This document shows positions 19,241 to 28,961 of a DNA stretch of 64,000 bases, piece after piece (positions within the stretch are counted from its first letter, which is position 1; every line of letters starts with the position of its first letter). The position numbers were made by a program, and so were the translations under genes. A model generated the notes under the pieces. It was not told the DNA's origin, did no database searches, and worked only from the letters and a program-made list of their open reading frames with translations. The DNA is from an uncultured Tateyamaria sp. (GTDB lineage Bacteria > Pseudomonadota > Alphaproteobacteria > Rhodobacterales > Rhodobacteraceae), in assembly GCF_947494755.1 (NCBI RefSeq), contig NZ_CANLVZ010000004.1, positions 212,275 to 276,274 on the forward strand. The letters run 5' to 3'.

Positions 19241-20623
19241 ATGGCCACCGAAATTCTCATGCCCGCCCTGTCCCCCACGATGGAGGAAGGCACGCTCGCC
19301 AAATGGCTCGTCAAGGAAGGCGACACCGTCTCGTCCGGCGACATCATGGCCGAGATTGAAACCGACAAGGCCACGATGGAATTCGAAGCCGTGGATGAAG
19401 GCATTGTCGGCAAGATCCTGATCGAGGAAGGTACTGAGGGCGTCAAGGTGAACACCCCCATCGCCGTGCTGATCGAAGAAGGCGAAAGTGCCGACGACAT
19501 CAAAACGTCAAGCGCCCCGGCCCCCGCCGCGCTGAATGACAGCGAAGGCAAGGCCGCAGCGCCCGACACCGGCTCCACCCCCGACACGCCCCCGACACAG
19601 CCTCAGGTCGACACCAGCCCCGACTGGCCGGAAGGCACCGCGATGAAGCAGCAGACGGTGCGCGAAGCGTTGCGCGACGGTATGGCCGAGGAAATGCGCA
19701 AGGACGACACAGTGTTCCTGATGGGGGAAGAGGTGGCCGAGTACCAGGGTGCCTACAAAATCTCCCAAGGGATGCTGGATGAATTTGGCGACAAGCGCGT
19801 GATAGACACCCCCATCACCGAACACGGCTTTGCCGGGATCGGGGTCGGCGCGGCCTTTGGCGGTCTGCGCCCCATCGTCGAGTTCATGACCTTCAACTTC
19901 GCGATGCAGGCCATTGACCACATCATCAACTCTGCGGCCAAGACGCTTTATATGTCGGGCGGCCAAATGGGCGCGCCCATGGTCTTCCGCGGCCCCAACG
20001 GTGCGGCGGCCCGCGTTGGTGCGCAGCACTCTCAGGACTATGCCGCCTGGTACATGCAGATTCCCGGTCTCAAGGTCGCGATGCCCTATGCGGCCTCCGA
20101 CTATAAGGGGTTGATGAAGACAGCGATCCGCGATCCGAACCCGGTCATCTTCCTCGAAAACGAGATCCTCTACGGGCGCACCTTCGACGTGCCGGATCTG
20201 GAGGATTACACGGTGCCGTTCGGCAAGGCGCGCATCTGGCGCGAGGGCGATGATGTCACCATCGTCTCCTTCGGGATCGGGATGCAGTACGCGCTCGAAG
20301 CGGCTGAAAAGCTGGCCGAGGATGGCATCAACGCCGAGGTCATCGACCTGCGCACCCTGCGCCCGATGGACACCGGCGCAATCCTGAAATCTGTCATGAA
20401 AACCAACCGTTGCGTGACAGTCGAAGAAGGCTGGCCGCAAGGCTCCGTTGGCAACTACATCAGCTCGGTCATCATGCAGGAGGCGTTTGATTATCTCGAC
20501 GCGCCGGTCATCAACTGCACCGGCAAGGACGTCCCGATGCCCTATGCCGCCAACCTCGAAAAGCACGCGCTGCTGACCACCCAAGAGGTCATCGACGCCG
20601 TCAAACAAGTCACCTACCGGTAA
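19241..20623 (+). CDS. pdhB: Pyruvate dehydrogenase E1 beta subunit with N-terminal lipoyl domain
   Basis: A 460-residue E1-beta. Residues 1-78 form a lipoyl domain with the modified lysine in ETDKATMEF (K43), then an Ala/Pro-rich linker to about residue 135, then the transketolase-type central domain ([41 protein letters not shown]) and C-terminal domain ([15 protein letters not shown]). The lipoyl domain on E1-beta is a known alphaproteobacterial variant and adds a swinging arm besides that of E2. It is about 90% identical by eye to the PdhC lipoyl domain, suggesting duplication or gene conversion. Confidence 0.96.
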   Translation: MATEILMPALSPTMEEGTLAKWLVKEGDTVSSGDIMAEIETDKATMEFEAVDEGIVGKILIEEGTEGVKVNTPIAVLIEEGESADDIKTSSAPAPAALNDSEGKAAAPDTGSTPDTPPTQPQVDTSPDWPEGTAMKQQTVREALRDGMAEEMRKDDTVFLMGEEVAEYQGAYKISQGMLDEFGDKRVIDTPITEHGFAGIGVGAAFGGLRPIVEFMTFNFAMQAIDHIINSAAKTLYMSGGQMGAPMVFRGPNGAAARVGAQHSQDYAAWYMQIPGLKVAMPYAASDYKGLMKTAIRDPNPVIFLENEILYGRTFDVPDLEDYTVPFGKARIWREGDDVTIVSFGIGMQYALEAAEKLAEDGINAEVIDLRTLRPMDTGAILKSVMKTNRCVTVEEGWPQGSVGNYISSVIMQEAFDYLDAPVINCTGKDVPMPYAANLEKHALLTTQEVIDAVKQVTYR

Positions 20624-20635
20624 GGAGCCGCAGAC

Positions 20636-21955
20636 ATGCCGACAGAAATTCTCATGCCCGCGCTGTCTCCGACGATGGAGGAAGGCACGCTTGCGAAATG
20701 GCTGGTGAAAGAGGGGGATACGGTGGCGTCCGGTGACCTGCTCGCCGAGATCGAAACCGACAAGGCCACGATGGAATTCGAAGCCGTGGACGAAGGGGTC
20801 GTGGGCAAGATCCTCGTGGCCGAAGGCTCCGAAGGGGTCAAGGTGAACACCCCTATCGCAGTGCTGCTTGAAGAGGGCGAAAGCGCCGATGATATTGGCG
20901 AAACCTCAGCGCCCAAGGCCGACGCGTCCTCAAGCGCTGCCCCTGCCGAAGCGTCCGAGGCCACCGAACCCGCCGAAGGTCATGGTCGGGGTGCGACCGA
21001 TGCCTCCCCTGCCCCCGCAGCCTCCACAGGCAGCGATGGCAAACGCATCTTCGCCTCGCCCCTCGCCCGGCGCATCGCGTCGCAAAAGGGTCTGGACCTC
21101 TCTGATATCAAAGGCTCCGGCCCCCACGGTCGCATTGTGAAGGCAGATGTCGAAAACGCCGAAAGCAAACCCGCAGACAAACCCGCCGCCTCTGCACCCA
21201 CCGCATCCGCTGCGGCACCTTCTGGTTCTTCCTCGGATGCCATCGCCAAGATGTACCAAGGGCGCGACTACGAAGAGGTCAAGCTCGACGGAATGCGCAA
21301 GACCATCGCCGCGCGCCTCACCGAAGCCAAGCAAACCGTCCCGCACTTCTATCTGCGCCGCGATATCAAGCTGGACGCGCTGCTGGAATTCCGGGGCACG
21401 CTCAACGGGCAACTGGCGGATCGGGGGGTCAAACTCTCGGTCAACGACTTCATCATCAAGGCCTGCGCGCTGGCGCTGCAAGCCGTGCCGGAGGCGAACG
21501 CCGTATGGGCCGGAGACAAGGTGCTGAAACTGACTCCCTCGGACGTCGCCGTCGCCGTCGCCATCGAAGGCGGGCTGTTCACGCCCGTGCTTCAGGACGC
21601 GCACCAGAAGTCGCTATCCACACTGTCTGCCGAGATGAAAGACCTCGCCAGCCGTGCTCGCGACCGCAAGCTCGCACCGCACGAATATCAGGGCGGCAGC
21701 TTCGCGATCTCGAACCTCGGCATGTTCGGCATCGACAACTTCGACGCCGTGATCAACCCGCCCCACGGCGCGATTCTGGCTGTTGGTGCGGGGGTCAAGA
21801 AACCCATCGTCGGCAAGGACGGCGAGTTGACAGCGGCAACGGTGATGTCCGTCACGCTCTCGGTCGATCACCGGGTCATTGACGGGGCACTCGGTGCGCA
21901 ACTGTTGAACGCGATTGTCGAGAACCTCGAGAACCCGCTCGCCATGTTGGCCTGA
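20636..21955 (+). CDS. pdhC: Dihydrolipoamide acetyltransferase (E2)
   Basis: A 439-residue E2 core protein. It has one lipoyl domain (1-78, K43 in ETDKATMEF), an Ala/Pro/Ser-rich linker, a peripheral-subunit binding domain ([17 protein letters not shown]...GPHGRIVK, about 135-170), a second linker and the catalytic domain from about 205, with the active-site motif [14 protein letters not shown] near the C-terminus. It transfers acetyl to CoA. The last gene of the pdh operon, followed by a bidirectional terminator. Confidence 0.97.
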   Translation: MPTEILMPALSPTMEEGTLAKWLVKEGDTVASGDLLAEIETDKATMEFEAVDEGVVGKILVAEGSEGVKVNTPIAVLLEEGESADDIGETSAPKADASSSAAPAEASEATEPAEGHGRGATDASPAPAASTGSDGKRIFASPLARRIASQKGLDLSDIKGSGPHGRIVKADVENAESKPADKPAASAPTASAAAPSGSSSDAIAKMYQGRDYEEVKLDGMRKTIAARLTEAKQTVPHFYLRRDIKLDALLEFRGTLNGQLADRGVKLSVNDFIIKACALALQAVPEANAVWAGDKVLKLTPSDVAVAVAIEGGLFTPVLQDAHQKSLSTLSAEMKDLASRARDRKLAPHEYQGGSFAISNLGMFGIDNFDAVINPPHGAILAVGAGVKKPIVGKDGELTAATVMSVTLSVDHRVIDGALGAQLLNAIVENLENPLAMLA

Positions 21956-21971
21956 GCTGACCCATCAAACC

Positions 21972-22005
21972 AAAAAAGGCCGGAGCGTGTGCTCCGGCCT
22001 TTTTA
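21972..22005. terminator. Bidirectional terminator between pdhC and cysE
   Basis: A perfect stem AAGGCCGGAGC / GCTCCGGCCTT with a GTGT loop, A-run on the left and T-run on the right; it serves both convergent genes. Confidence 0.92.
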
Positions 22006-22025
22006 ATTCAGATTGTCTGCGCGCT

Positions 22026-22835
22026 CTATTGATCCTTGCCGAGCATATGGTTCATCGACACCGCCGGCTGATCACACCCCGCTTCGCCCACGATCCGCGC
22101 CGGAATTCCAGCAACCGTCTTACAAGGCGGCACCTCTTCCAGCACCACGGAGCCCGCCGCGATCCGGCTGCAATTCCCGATGCGGATGTTGCCCAAAATT
22201 TTGGCCCCCGCCCCGATCAGCACACCATCGCCAATCTTGGGATGGCGGTCCTCTTCTTCCTTGCCGGTCCCGCCAAGCGTCACCGAATGCAGCATTGACA
22301 CATTGTCGCCCACCACGGCCGTCTCACCGATGACGATGGAATGGGCGTGGTCGATCATGATGCCTTTGCCGATCTTGGCCGCAGGGTGAATATCGACCCC
22401 AAAAATCTCCGACACACGCATCTGGAAGAAATAGGCCAGATCATGATGGCCTTCACTCCAAAGGAAGTGGCCGACGCGGTAGGCCTGCATCGCCTGATAT
22501 CCCTTGAAGTACAGAATAGGCTGCACAAGGCGGTGGCAGGCCGGATCGCGCTCATAGACGGCGACCAGATCAGCGCGCGCCGCTTCAACCAAAGCAGGCG
22601 ACTTCTGATAAGCCTCCTCGACAATCTCACGCACCACGACCATCGACATCTCGTTGGACGCCAGCTTGGCCGCGATCCGGTATGACAGCGCCTTTTCCAC
22701 CGATTTGTGATGCAAAATACAGGCATGAACAAAGCCACCAATCAACGGCTCGTCCGAAACCGCCTGACGGGCCTCTTCGGTGATTTGATCCCAGATCGGA
22801 TCAATCGCTGCGATGTTCGTTCTCAGATCAGCCAT
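22026..22835 (-). CDS. cysE: Serine O-acetyltransferase
   Basis: A 269-residue serine acetyltransferase, the first step of cysteine synthesis from serine. An N-terminal helical domain (about 1-140) is followed by left-handed beta-helix hexapeptide repeats with DIHPAAKIGKGIMIDHAHSIVIGETAVVG and SMLHSVTLGG. It lies downstream of GTA g15 on the same strand with no terminator in between, so read-through from the GTA cluster is possible. The ATG has GAGAGGA upstream. Two short palindromes lie in its upstream region. Confidence 0.96.
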   Translation of the reverse strand: MADLRTNIAAIDPIWDQITEEARQAVSDEPLIGGFVHACILHHKSVEKALSYRIAAKLASNEMSMVVVREIVEEAYQKSPALVEAARADLVAVYERDPACHRLVQPILYFKGYQAMQAYRVGHFLWSEGHHDLAYFFQMRVSEIFGVDIHPAAKIGKGIMIDHAHSIVIGETAVVGDNVSMLHSVTLGGTGKEEEDRHPKIGDGVLIGAGAKILGNIRIGNCSRIAAGSVVLEEVPPCKTVAGIPARIVGEAGCDQPAVSMNHMLGKDQ

Positions 22836-22860
22836 GATATGTCCTCTCGGGTGGCTACTT

Positions 22861-22874
22861 ACCTTACATAAGGT
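22861..22874. promoter_or_regulatory. Short palindrome upstream of cysE
   Basis: ACCTTA-CA-TAAGGT, 26-39 bp upstream of the cysE start, where a repressor would sit. Regulator unknown; short enough to be chance. Confidence 0.35.
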
Positions 22875-22907
22875 CCATTCGCCAAACGCAAACCTGTGAT
22901 TGACATA

Positions 22908-22922
22908 ATCGCGGTTCGCGAT
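22908..22922. promoter_or_regulatory. Palindrome between GTA g15 and cysE
   Basis: ATCGCG-GTT-CGCGAT, a perfect 6-bp inverted repeat in the 126-bp gap. No T-run follows on either strand, so it is not an obvious terminator. Confidence 0.35.
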
Positions 22923-22961
22923 GGATTCATGATAAAGAAACCCAATGACCCAAAAGCGTGT

Positions 22962-25900
22962 TTATGCAACCAGATCAATCGATTGAAACGGGCCTGGGCC
23001 ATATCGCGCCGAATTTTGAGCAACAACAATCTGATAGGACCCGCTTAGACCATCAGACGATTGCATGGCCGCAGTATAGGTCCAAGCCGCCGAGTTGACG
23101 ACCTCTTCCCGCAACGCTTGCGCGCCTTGCATGACGCGCACGGTATAGGCTTCCCCTTCTTCGGCCAGCGGTACATCCGGCAATTCCCAATCATCACCAT
23201 CAAGCCGTGTGCGCCGTATCCACTGCACCGAAAGATCAGCACCATCGGCAAACGCCCGGAGATAGACGGGGCGATAGGGGCGCAACCCGTTTCCGTCAAA
23301 GGCGTGCACGCATTCCTCATAAGACGGATCATCATAGGGCCTGCGGGCCGGGCCGATGCGGAAGGTCTGCGACACCCGGCGCAAGTTCCGTTTGAGGCTG
23401 ATCTGCGACGGCAAACCATTCATCACAACGACCCAGGACCCTGTCGGCCAAACATCTGCCGTCGTCGCATCCGACCCCAACTGGCCGCGCAACCGGTGGC
23501 TCAGCAGGTATTGGCCCGGTGCGATCAGTTCAGCATCACGAAACTGCATCAGTTCCCAGTTGTTCGGGGTCCCATCCCCAACCGCGATCAGATTTGCACC
23601 ATTCAGCAGCGCGGCATCCGACACCGAAGAAAGGGTTCCATTCAACACCGTAACCTCAAGCGCATCGCCACGATCAATCACACCGGGTTTTGCAGCGACC
23701 AGCGGGGTCTGCGTAAAGCCGACGATGGCGCGCGCCGCGACAACCGAATTCAAGGCAAAGCCGGAGTCGGTCGGTGATTGATAAATCGCCACGCTTCCGG
23801 GCCACGGGGTTCCCGTCACCGCGACATGCGGGGCATGTTCCACCTCGTCACCCGTCATTAACGGCAAATCGAGAAACACGGATGTGAGCGGTACGGGCGG
23901 GATAAACTCCTTCACGGTTGCCAACTCGTCCGACAGGTCGGACGGCTGATAGACCTCGCGCTCAATTCGGACAGCTTCGATCAACTGCATCGCACCCTGT
24001 TCGACGCGATCCACACGGTACTTGCCCGGCCCTTCAGCCTGATCGGCGGCCACCTCAATGATATCCCCCACGCCGACACCAATCAATGAAGGCGGCAACG
24101 CCAAACGCACGGACTCGCGAGAGATGCGGGACTCTGACAGCCACCTTTCAGTGATCTGCCGACCCTCCGCACGGGTCAGGGCCATCGGCAATTCGCTTGT
24201 CGATACCGAATGGGTCGCATCATCCGGAAGAACAGCCTCCTCCGACAGAATGTCGAAATTCCCGTCCGTTTGCACAAACCGTAACCGCACGCGGCCCGCC
24301 AATTCGGCGTTGGACTCACGCGACTGCTCAAGCCGCCCCTCAAGGTCGGAATGGATCGCCAATTGCTCGGGGGCCAAAGCGACCTCGTCCTCGCCGGTCC
24401 GCGAAATGAACTTCAGCACACCGTCCCGCTCGACCGCGTCAAAGGCATTTTGCAGCATCAGGGGCTGCAAGGCACTACGTGCATCCGACACGTCGTCGAT
24501 CACATATCCACGCACATAACCATAAAGGCGGGTTGTGTCATAATCGGACAGCCCCGCCCGATCACAGATCTCACCAACCACAGACGCCAGGCTACGCGAT
24601 GATGTGCGCCCGTTGATCCAATGGCCCCGCGTGTAGTTGTCGCCATCGGACCATTGCTCGACATTGTTGGGAAAGAACGGATAGGGGCGCGTATCCCAGG
24701 CCCAAACGAACGCGCGCGACATATTCACCATCGGTGCGTCATAGACTTCCGAGATCGGATTATTGGCGACGTCCCCCCAATAGCTGTGCATGGCGCGCAG
24801 ATACTGCTTTTGGATCAGATCGTCACGCGCACCGCTCGAATATTTGGGCAAGCTGCTCTCGGACGATTTCTGATCCAGAAACTTGTTGGGCTGGTTCGTG
24901 CCCTTATCAATTGCAGCGCATCCCATTTCGGTGAACCAGACCGGCTTGGACCCAGGCACCCAGTCAGTGGGTAAATCCTCCCGCATACCGCCAACGCGAT
25001 TGTGGTGCGCATTGGACCACCAATTGCGAATGTCTTTAAAGCGCCAGATCCACGGCTCACCATATGCATCATCCGTGATCGGTGTGCGGATTTGCGCGGC
25101 ACTGGCCTCCTCTGAATGATAGAACCAGTCATACCCCTCACCGCCCGCCACATTCGCGCGCAGATAGTCGAGGTTGTAGATGCTGTCCCACTCCGCATCC
25201 ACATGCTCAACGCCGTCGCGCCAATCCGACAGCGGCATGTAATTGTCGATCCCTACGAAATCGATGTTGGCGTCTGCCCAAAGCGGGTCCAGATTAAAAT
25301 ACCGATCTCCGGTCCCGTCCTGCGGCTGAAAACCGAAATATTCAGTCCAGTCAGCGGCGTAGCTGATCTTGGTGTCGGGACCCAGCAGTGCACGCGCCTG
25401 AGCCGCCAGCTGGCGGAGCCTTTCGACAGCCACAAACACGTTCCCCGCACCCCGGATTTGGGTCAGGCCACGCATCTCCGAGCCTATACAGAATGAATCC
25501 ACGCCGCCCGCAGCCCGGCACAAGGCCGCATAGTGCAGAATGAAGCGCGACAGCGACCACTCATTGGCCGGTCCAGTGTACTGAACACTCGATCCAACGC
25601 TGAAATCCGAGGCCGTCACCGTGCCGAAAAAGGCGTCCACTTCTGCGTCCGCAACCGCCGTGCCATCGGGCGAACCGGCAACGCCAGGGGCTTTGGACAG
25701 CGTGATGCGGCCGCGCCATGGCAGATGCGGCTGGCCAGTGGTGTCGTTGTAGGGATCAGGCAACGTGTTGCCTTCCATCTGGTCCATCAAAATAAACGGA
25801 TAGAACATGACCGCCTGACCGGCGGCGCGCATGCCGCGAATGGCTTCGATCACCGCGCCATCCGCAGGCGTGCCCCCATAGACGGGGCGACCATCCAGCA

Positions 25901-26975
25901 GCGCAATCCGCTCCGCAGCGGACCGGTTTATGCCACCAGCGCGCCACGAAAACTTTTCGCCCTCAACGTCCTTACGCTCGACCTTCGGCTTGACGGTGCA
26001 GGATCCGCACCGCAAGTCACTGCCAAACCAGGACACGATCAGGGAGGCGGCCTCGCAATTGGGCAACTCGTCCTGCAACGCATCCAGCGACACCGAAAAA
26101 TCGGACCGGCCCGCAGGCGTGTTCACATTGGCGCTCCAGCGCCCTTTTCTGGCGTTGATGTAATTCACCGCGCGGGTCGCAAGAGCATATTCCCCGGTCC
26201 CCGGCATCAACGCGACCGCACGCACAGCGCGGGTGATTTCTTCGTCAGCGCCCTCCTGGTCAACCTGTTCAGGCCGGATCACCTCAAAGGAAAACTGCGG
26301 AACCCGATTGCCATAGGTCTGCAGGGCCAAGTTTTCAATGACGACATAGGCCGTGCCGCGATATGCCGGGACGAGACCCTGCCCCTCGGTCGCTTCAATC
26401 AGCGGATCGGGCAACTGATCAGCCGTGCCGGTATAAACGCGCATGTTAAGGTCATAGGGCGATATCTCATCACCGTCCGCCCAGACCCGACCGATGCGGC
26501 TGATCTCACCTTCGCACACGGCAAGAGCCAAACTGACCGAGTAGTGGTATTCGCGGGTGATGGGCGTTGCGGGAGTGCTGGGCGCAGGCGTACCGCCACC
26601 GCCGCCCCCTTTACCTCCGCCACCGCCCGTACCGCCACCGCCTCCACCGCCACCGCCGCCGGTAACGGTCACAGTCTCAAGAAAATCTGACGCCCAGATC
26701 ACATGCCCACCCATACGCATGCGACCATAAAGCTGCGCAATCGCCGCCCCCTCACCCGAATTGGTCAGGCGCAGCCGGTCGACCTTGCCGGTCTCGACAA
26801 TCTCCGCACCCTGCCCACTGACACGCTGGTCGGTCCCGCTTTGGCGCTGATCAATGACGCGCCCCAATGTGGCACCCACGGCCCGACCGATGGCAACCGA
26901 CGACAGGCCAAGGACAGAGCCACCGATCGAGCCGCCAATGGCCGCCCCGGCAGCCGAAAGAACAACAGTAGCCAT
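22962..26975 (-). CDS. orfg15: GTA tail tip/host-specificity protein (g15, megatron)
   Basis: A 1337-residue counterpart of RcGTA g15, which forms the baseplate tip and penetrates the recipient. The N-terminus is small-residue rich with GSIGGSVLG-type patterns, a Gly-rich linker lies near residues 105-128, a GTA TIM-barrel-like domain occupies about 400-740 (FCIGSEMRGLTQIRG, SYAADWTEYFGF, FTEMGCAAIDKG), and a phage tail domain lies about 790-970. Its start overlaps the g14 stop codon. Last gene of the cluster and the longest CDS in the window. It appears uninterrupted. Confidence 0.95.
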   Translation of the reverse strand: MATVVLSAAGAAIGGSIGGSVLGLSSVAIGRAVGATLGRVIDQRQSGTDQRVSGQGAEIVETGKVDRLRLTNSGEGAAIAQLYGRMRMGGHVIWASDFLETVTVTGGGGGGGGGGTGGGGGKGGGGGGTPAPSTPATPITREYHYSVSLALAVCEGEISRIGRVWADGDEISPYDLNMRVYTGTADQLPDPLIEATEGQGLVPAYRGTAYVVIENLALQTYGNRVPQFSFEVIRPEQVDQEGADEEITRAVRAVALMPGTGEYALATRAVNYINARKGRWSANVNTPAGRSDFSVSLDALQDELPNCEAASLIVSWFGSDLRCGSCTVKPKVERKDVEGEKFSWRAGGINRSAAERIALLDGRPVYGGTPADGAVIEAIRGMRAAGQAVMFYPFILMDQMEGNTLPDPYNDTTGQPHLPWRGRITLSKAPGVAGSPDGTAVADAEVDAFFGTVTASDFSVGSSVQYTGPANEWSLSRFILHYAALCRAAGGVDSFCIGSEMRGLTQIRGAGNVFVAVERLRQLAAQARALLGPDTKISYAADWTEYFGFQPQDGTGDRYFNLDPLWADANIDFVGIDNYMPLSDWRDGVEHVDAEWDSIYNLDYLRANVAGGEGYDWFYHSEEASAAQIRTPITDDAYGEPWIWRFKDIRNWWSNAHHNRVGGMREDLPTDWVPGSKPVWFTEMGCAAIDKGTNQPNKFLDQKSSESSLPKYSSGARDDLIQKQYLRAMHSYWGDVANNPISEVYDAPMVNMSRAFVWAWDTRPYPFFPNNVEQWSDGDNYTRGHWINGRTSSRSLASVVGEICDRAGLSDYDTTRLYGYVRGYVIDDVSDARSALQPLMLQNAFDAVERDGVLKFISRTGEDEVALAPEQLAIHSDLEGRLEQSRESNAELAGRVRLRFVQTDGNFDILSEEAVLPDDATHSVSTSELPMALTRAEGRQITERWLSESRISRESVRLALPPSLIGVGVGDIIEVAADQAEGPGKYRVDRVEQGAMQLIEAVRIEREVYQPSDLSDELATVKEFIPPVPLTSVFLDLPLMTGDEVEHAPHVAVTGTPWPGSVAIYQSPTDSGFALNSVVAARAIVGFTQTPLVAAKPGVIDRGDALEVTVLNGTLSSVSDAALLNGANLIAVGDGTPNNWELMQFRDAELIAPGQYLLSHRLRGQLGSDATTADVWPTGSWVVVMNGLPSQISLKRNLRRVSQTFRIGPARRPYDDPSYEECVHAFDGNGLRPYRPVYLRAFADGADLSVQWIRRTRLDGDDWELPDVPLAEEGEAYTVRVMQGAQALREEVVNSAAWTYTAAMQSSDGLSGSYQIVVAQNSARYGPGPFQSIDLVA
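26591..26663 (-). repeat. Low-complexity GGN repeat encoding the g15 poly-glycine linker
   Basis: Tandem CCACCG/CCGCC units on the plus strand encode two glycine runs in g15 separated by T and K. This is in-frame simple sequence that could change length by slippage. Confidence 0.8.
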
Positions 26976-27424
26976 CAGCAGGTCTCCTCAAATGGGAACT
27001 CAAAGCGGGCCACGATCCGGCGCGCCCACGGCACACTCATCGGGCTTTCGACAACGCCGTGCCCGTTATAGGCATGGATGAACCGGGCATCGGGTCCGGT
27101 GGCCGATTGAATGCCAAGATGTTTGGCAACCGCGTCCGCACGCATGCGAAACAGCACCACGTCGCCCACCGCCGGAGCATCCAGCGGCTTGGCGCGCAAA
27201 TGACGCAAGGCCGCCGCCCAAAGGCGCTCTTCCCCCTGCGGCTCGGACCAATCCATCGAATAGGCCGGTGGACGTTCAGGCTCCGCACCAAAGACGTCGC
27301 GCCACACACCGCGCACCAGGCCCAGACAGTCGCATCCGGCCCCCTTGGCCGCCATCTGATGGACATAGGGCGTTCCGACCCACGTGCGGGCCTCTGTGAT
27401 GATCTGATCAACACGCACGTTCAT
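26975..27424 (-). CDS. orfg14: GTA cell-wall peptidase (g14, NlpC/P60)
   Basis: A 149-residue NlpC/P60-type peptidase matching RcGTA g14. The catalytic cysteine lies in GAGCDCLGLVRGVW, and the histidine is probably in AVAKHLGIQ. It sits in the tail tip and is thought to open peptidoglycan during DNA delivery. It overlaps g13 by 4 bp and g15 by 1 bp, so translation is coupled throughout. Confidence 0.94.
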   Translation of the reverse strand: MNVRVDQIITEARTWVGTPYVHQMAAKGAGCDCLGLVRGVWRDVFGAEPERPPAYSMDWSEPQGEERLWAAALRHLRAKPLDAPAVGDVVLFRMRADAVAKHLGIQSATGPDARFIHAYNGHGVVESPMSVPWARRIVARFEFPFEETC

Positions 27425-28308
27425 CGCAGGCTCCCCCCACTGTTCGTGCCACCACTCGTGGGATAGGCCATGACCCAGTCATCACTTGGCAAATCGGGAA
27501 AGCCCTGAAAATTGAGCAGGTTGTTGAACTTCAAACGACAGGTATCAAACCGCTTGTCGCACCCTGCCGTCAGGCGCATGGACGAGCCATCCGCGATCAA
27601 ACCGCGAATAGGCTCCCACAGCTCGACCTGGCGTACACCGTCCACAAACGTATCGCGCTTGATCATGCCCCATAGGCCAGCGGCGGCACCGTCCAGGACA
27701 TCCAAACGCCCGCGCGTGAACCAATTGGGCTCAAACCCATTCAGGGCAGCCCATTCAAACACACGCCCGTCACGCACACGATCAACAGGACCTTCGAACC
27801 GGTAACCCGGCGCGGACACGTCAAAGCCGCACGCGCGATCACCCAGAACAGCCGTGCAAGGCTTTTGATAGATGCGGCCCAAAGGACGGTTCAACGCCTC
27901 CGTCAGACCGCGCAATTCAGCATGAAACGCACCGCCCGAGCGGCGGATCTCACCAATGGTGCCGCGAAACTGCAACCAACGCACATCCGGGTCCGCCCAA
28001 TTGACCAACCACGCACGCACTTCGGCACTGTCAAAGCGGCCCGCTTCAATGTCGTCCTCGCGGATGGCGGCATCCGACAGCGCGCCAAGCGCCTCGGTAT
28101 TGTCAACGCTCAAGCCCGTGCTTTGGGCCAAGGCGGATGCGGTCAACCCGGTGTCAGCACGAAACGTAATCCCGTCAAATTCGAGATTGCCGTCATGATC
28201 GGTGAACCCATAATTCGTACCATCCACGCGCGTGATGGCCCACGCACGACACAACGTCGTCAGCCCTTGGGCCGCATGATCCAGAAACTCTTTGCTTTGC
28301 CCCGCCAT
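27421..28308 (-). CDS. orfg13: GTA baseplate hub protein (g13, DUF2163/BR0599)
   Basis: A 295-residue protein of the DUF2163/phage_BR0599 family, corresponding to the RcGTA hub g13. Four cysteines, C151 and C160 (nine apart) and C250 and C257 (seven apart), match the spacing of the [4Fe-4S] ligands in the phage lambda tail-tip protein gpL, so an iron-sulfur cluster is likely. Residues after the last cysteine (RLKFNNLLNFQGFPDLPS) are a conserved family block. It overlaps g12 by 1 bp. Confidence 0.93.
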   Translation of the reverse strand: MAGQSKEFLDHAAQGLTTLCRAWAITRVDGTNYGFTDHDGNLEFDGITFRADTGLTASALAQSTGLSVDNTEALGALSDAAIREDDIEAGRFDSAEVRAWLVNWADPDVRWLQFRGTIGEIRRSGGAFHAELRGLTEALNRPLGRIYQKPCTAVLGDRACGFDVSAPGYRFEGPVDRVRDGRVFEWAALNGFEPNWFTRGRLDVLDGAAAGLWGMIKRDTFVDGVRQVELWEPIRGLIADGSSMRLTAGCDKRFDTCRLKFNNLLNFQGFPDLPSDDWVMAYPTSGGTNSGGSLR

Positions 28309-28940
28309 CAGACCCGCACCTCAACCACGGGTACATTAGGCACACTGCCCGCCTGAAAGCTGGCAACGGAGGTCTGGATCTGGTCCGTATCAAAGCGGAC
28401 AGGCACGTCAAACTCGAACCCGGCAGTCACATCCACATCCTGTTCGGGCGCATGGGCAAAGGTGATTAGACCTGTGTTGATATCCAGCGTGTAATCCACA
28501 CCCTCCTGCATCTCATCCGCAGCGACACCCACACGCACGGTGCCAAGCACAGGCTTGGTGACGGGGCGGGCATAGCTGTGAGGACCGGACTGATAGGTCT
28601 TGATAAGTGAGAACGACAGCGTCTCACCATCGCCCACCGCTATGATCTGATCATCAAACAACGGTTCGGCACTGGACACGCCGGATTTGTAATCCGACCA
28701 ATCTTTCCAGCGAAACCCGTACATCTGGCCGCGGCGCGCCTCGAAAAAGGCGATCAGCGTCTCGATATCGTCCAGCGAGCGCATGCCAAGTCCCGCATCG
28801 TAGCGGCGACGCGAATGCGCCCAGGGCGTGTTGCGCTCCTCAAAACCGTTGGCGAGCGTGACCACTTCAGTGCGCCGCTCAGGGCCACCGACGGACCCAA
28901 AGCTCAGCGATGCCGGAAATCGAACCTCGTGAAATTGCAT
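28308..28940 (-). CDS. orfg12: GTA distal tail protein (g12, DUF2460)
   Basis: A 210-residue DUF2460/TIGR02217 protein, equivalent to RcGTA g12, the distal tail ring between tube and baseplate. Family blocks are FHEVRFPASLSFGSVGGPERRTEVV at the start, RRRYDAGLGMRSLDDIETLIAFFEARRG and FRWKDWSDYKS. The start ATG lies 21 bp after the g11 stop. Confidence 0.93.
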   Translation of the reverse strand: MQFHEVRFPASLSFGSVGGPERRTEVVTLANGFEERNTPWAHSRRRYDAGLGMRSLDDIETLIAFFEARRGQMYGFRWKDWSDYKSGVSSAEPLFDDQIIAVGDGETLSFSLIKTYQSGPHSYARPVTKPVLGTVRVGVAADEMQEGVDYTLDINTGLITFAHAPEQDVDVTAGFEFDVPVRFDTDQIQTSVASFQAGSVPNVPVVEVRV

Positions 28941-28961
28941 GTTGTTAGCTCCCCTAACGTC

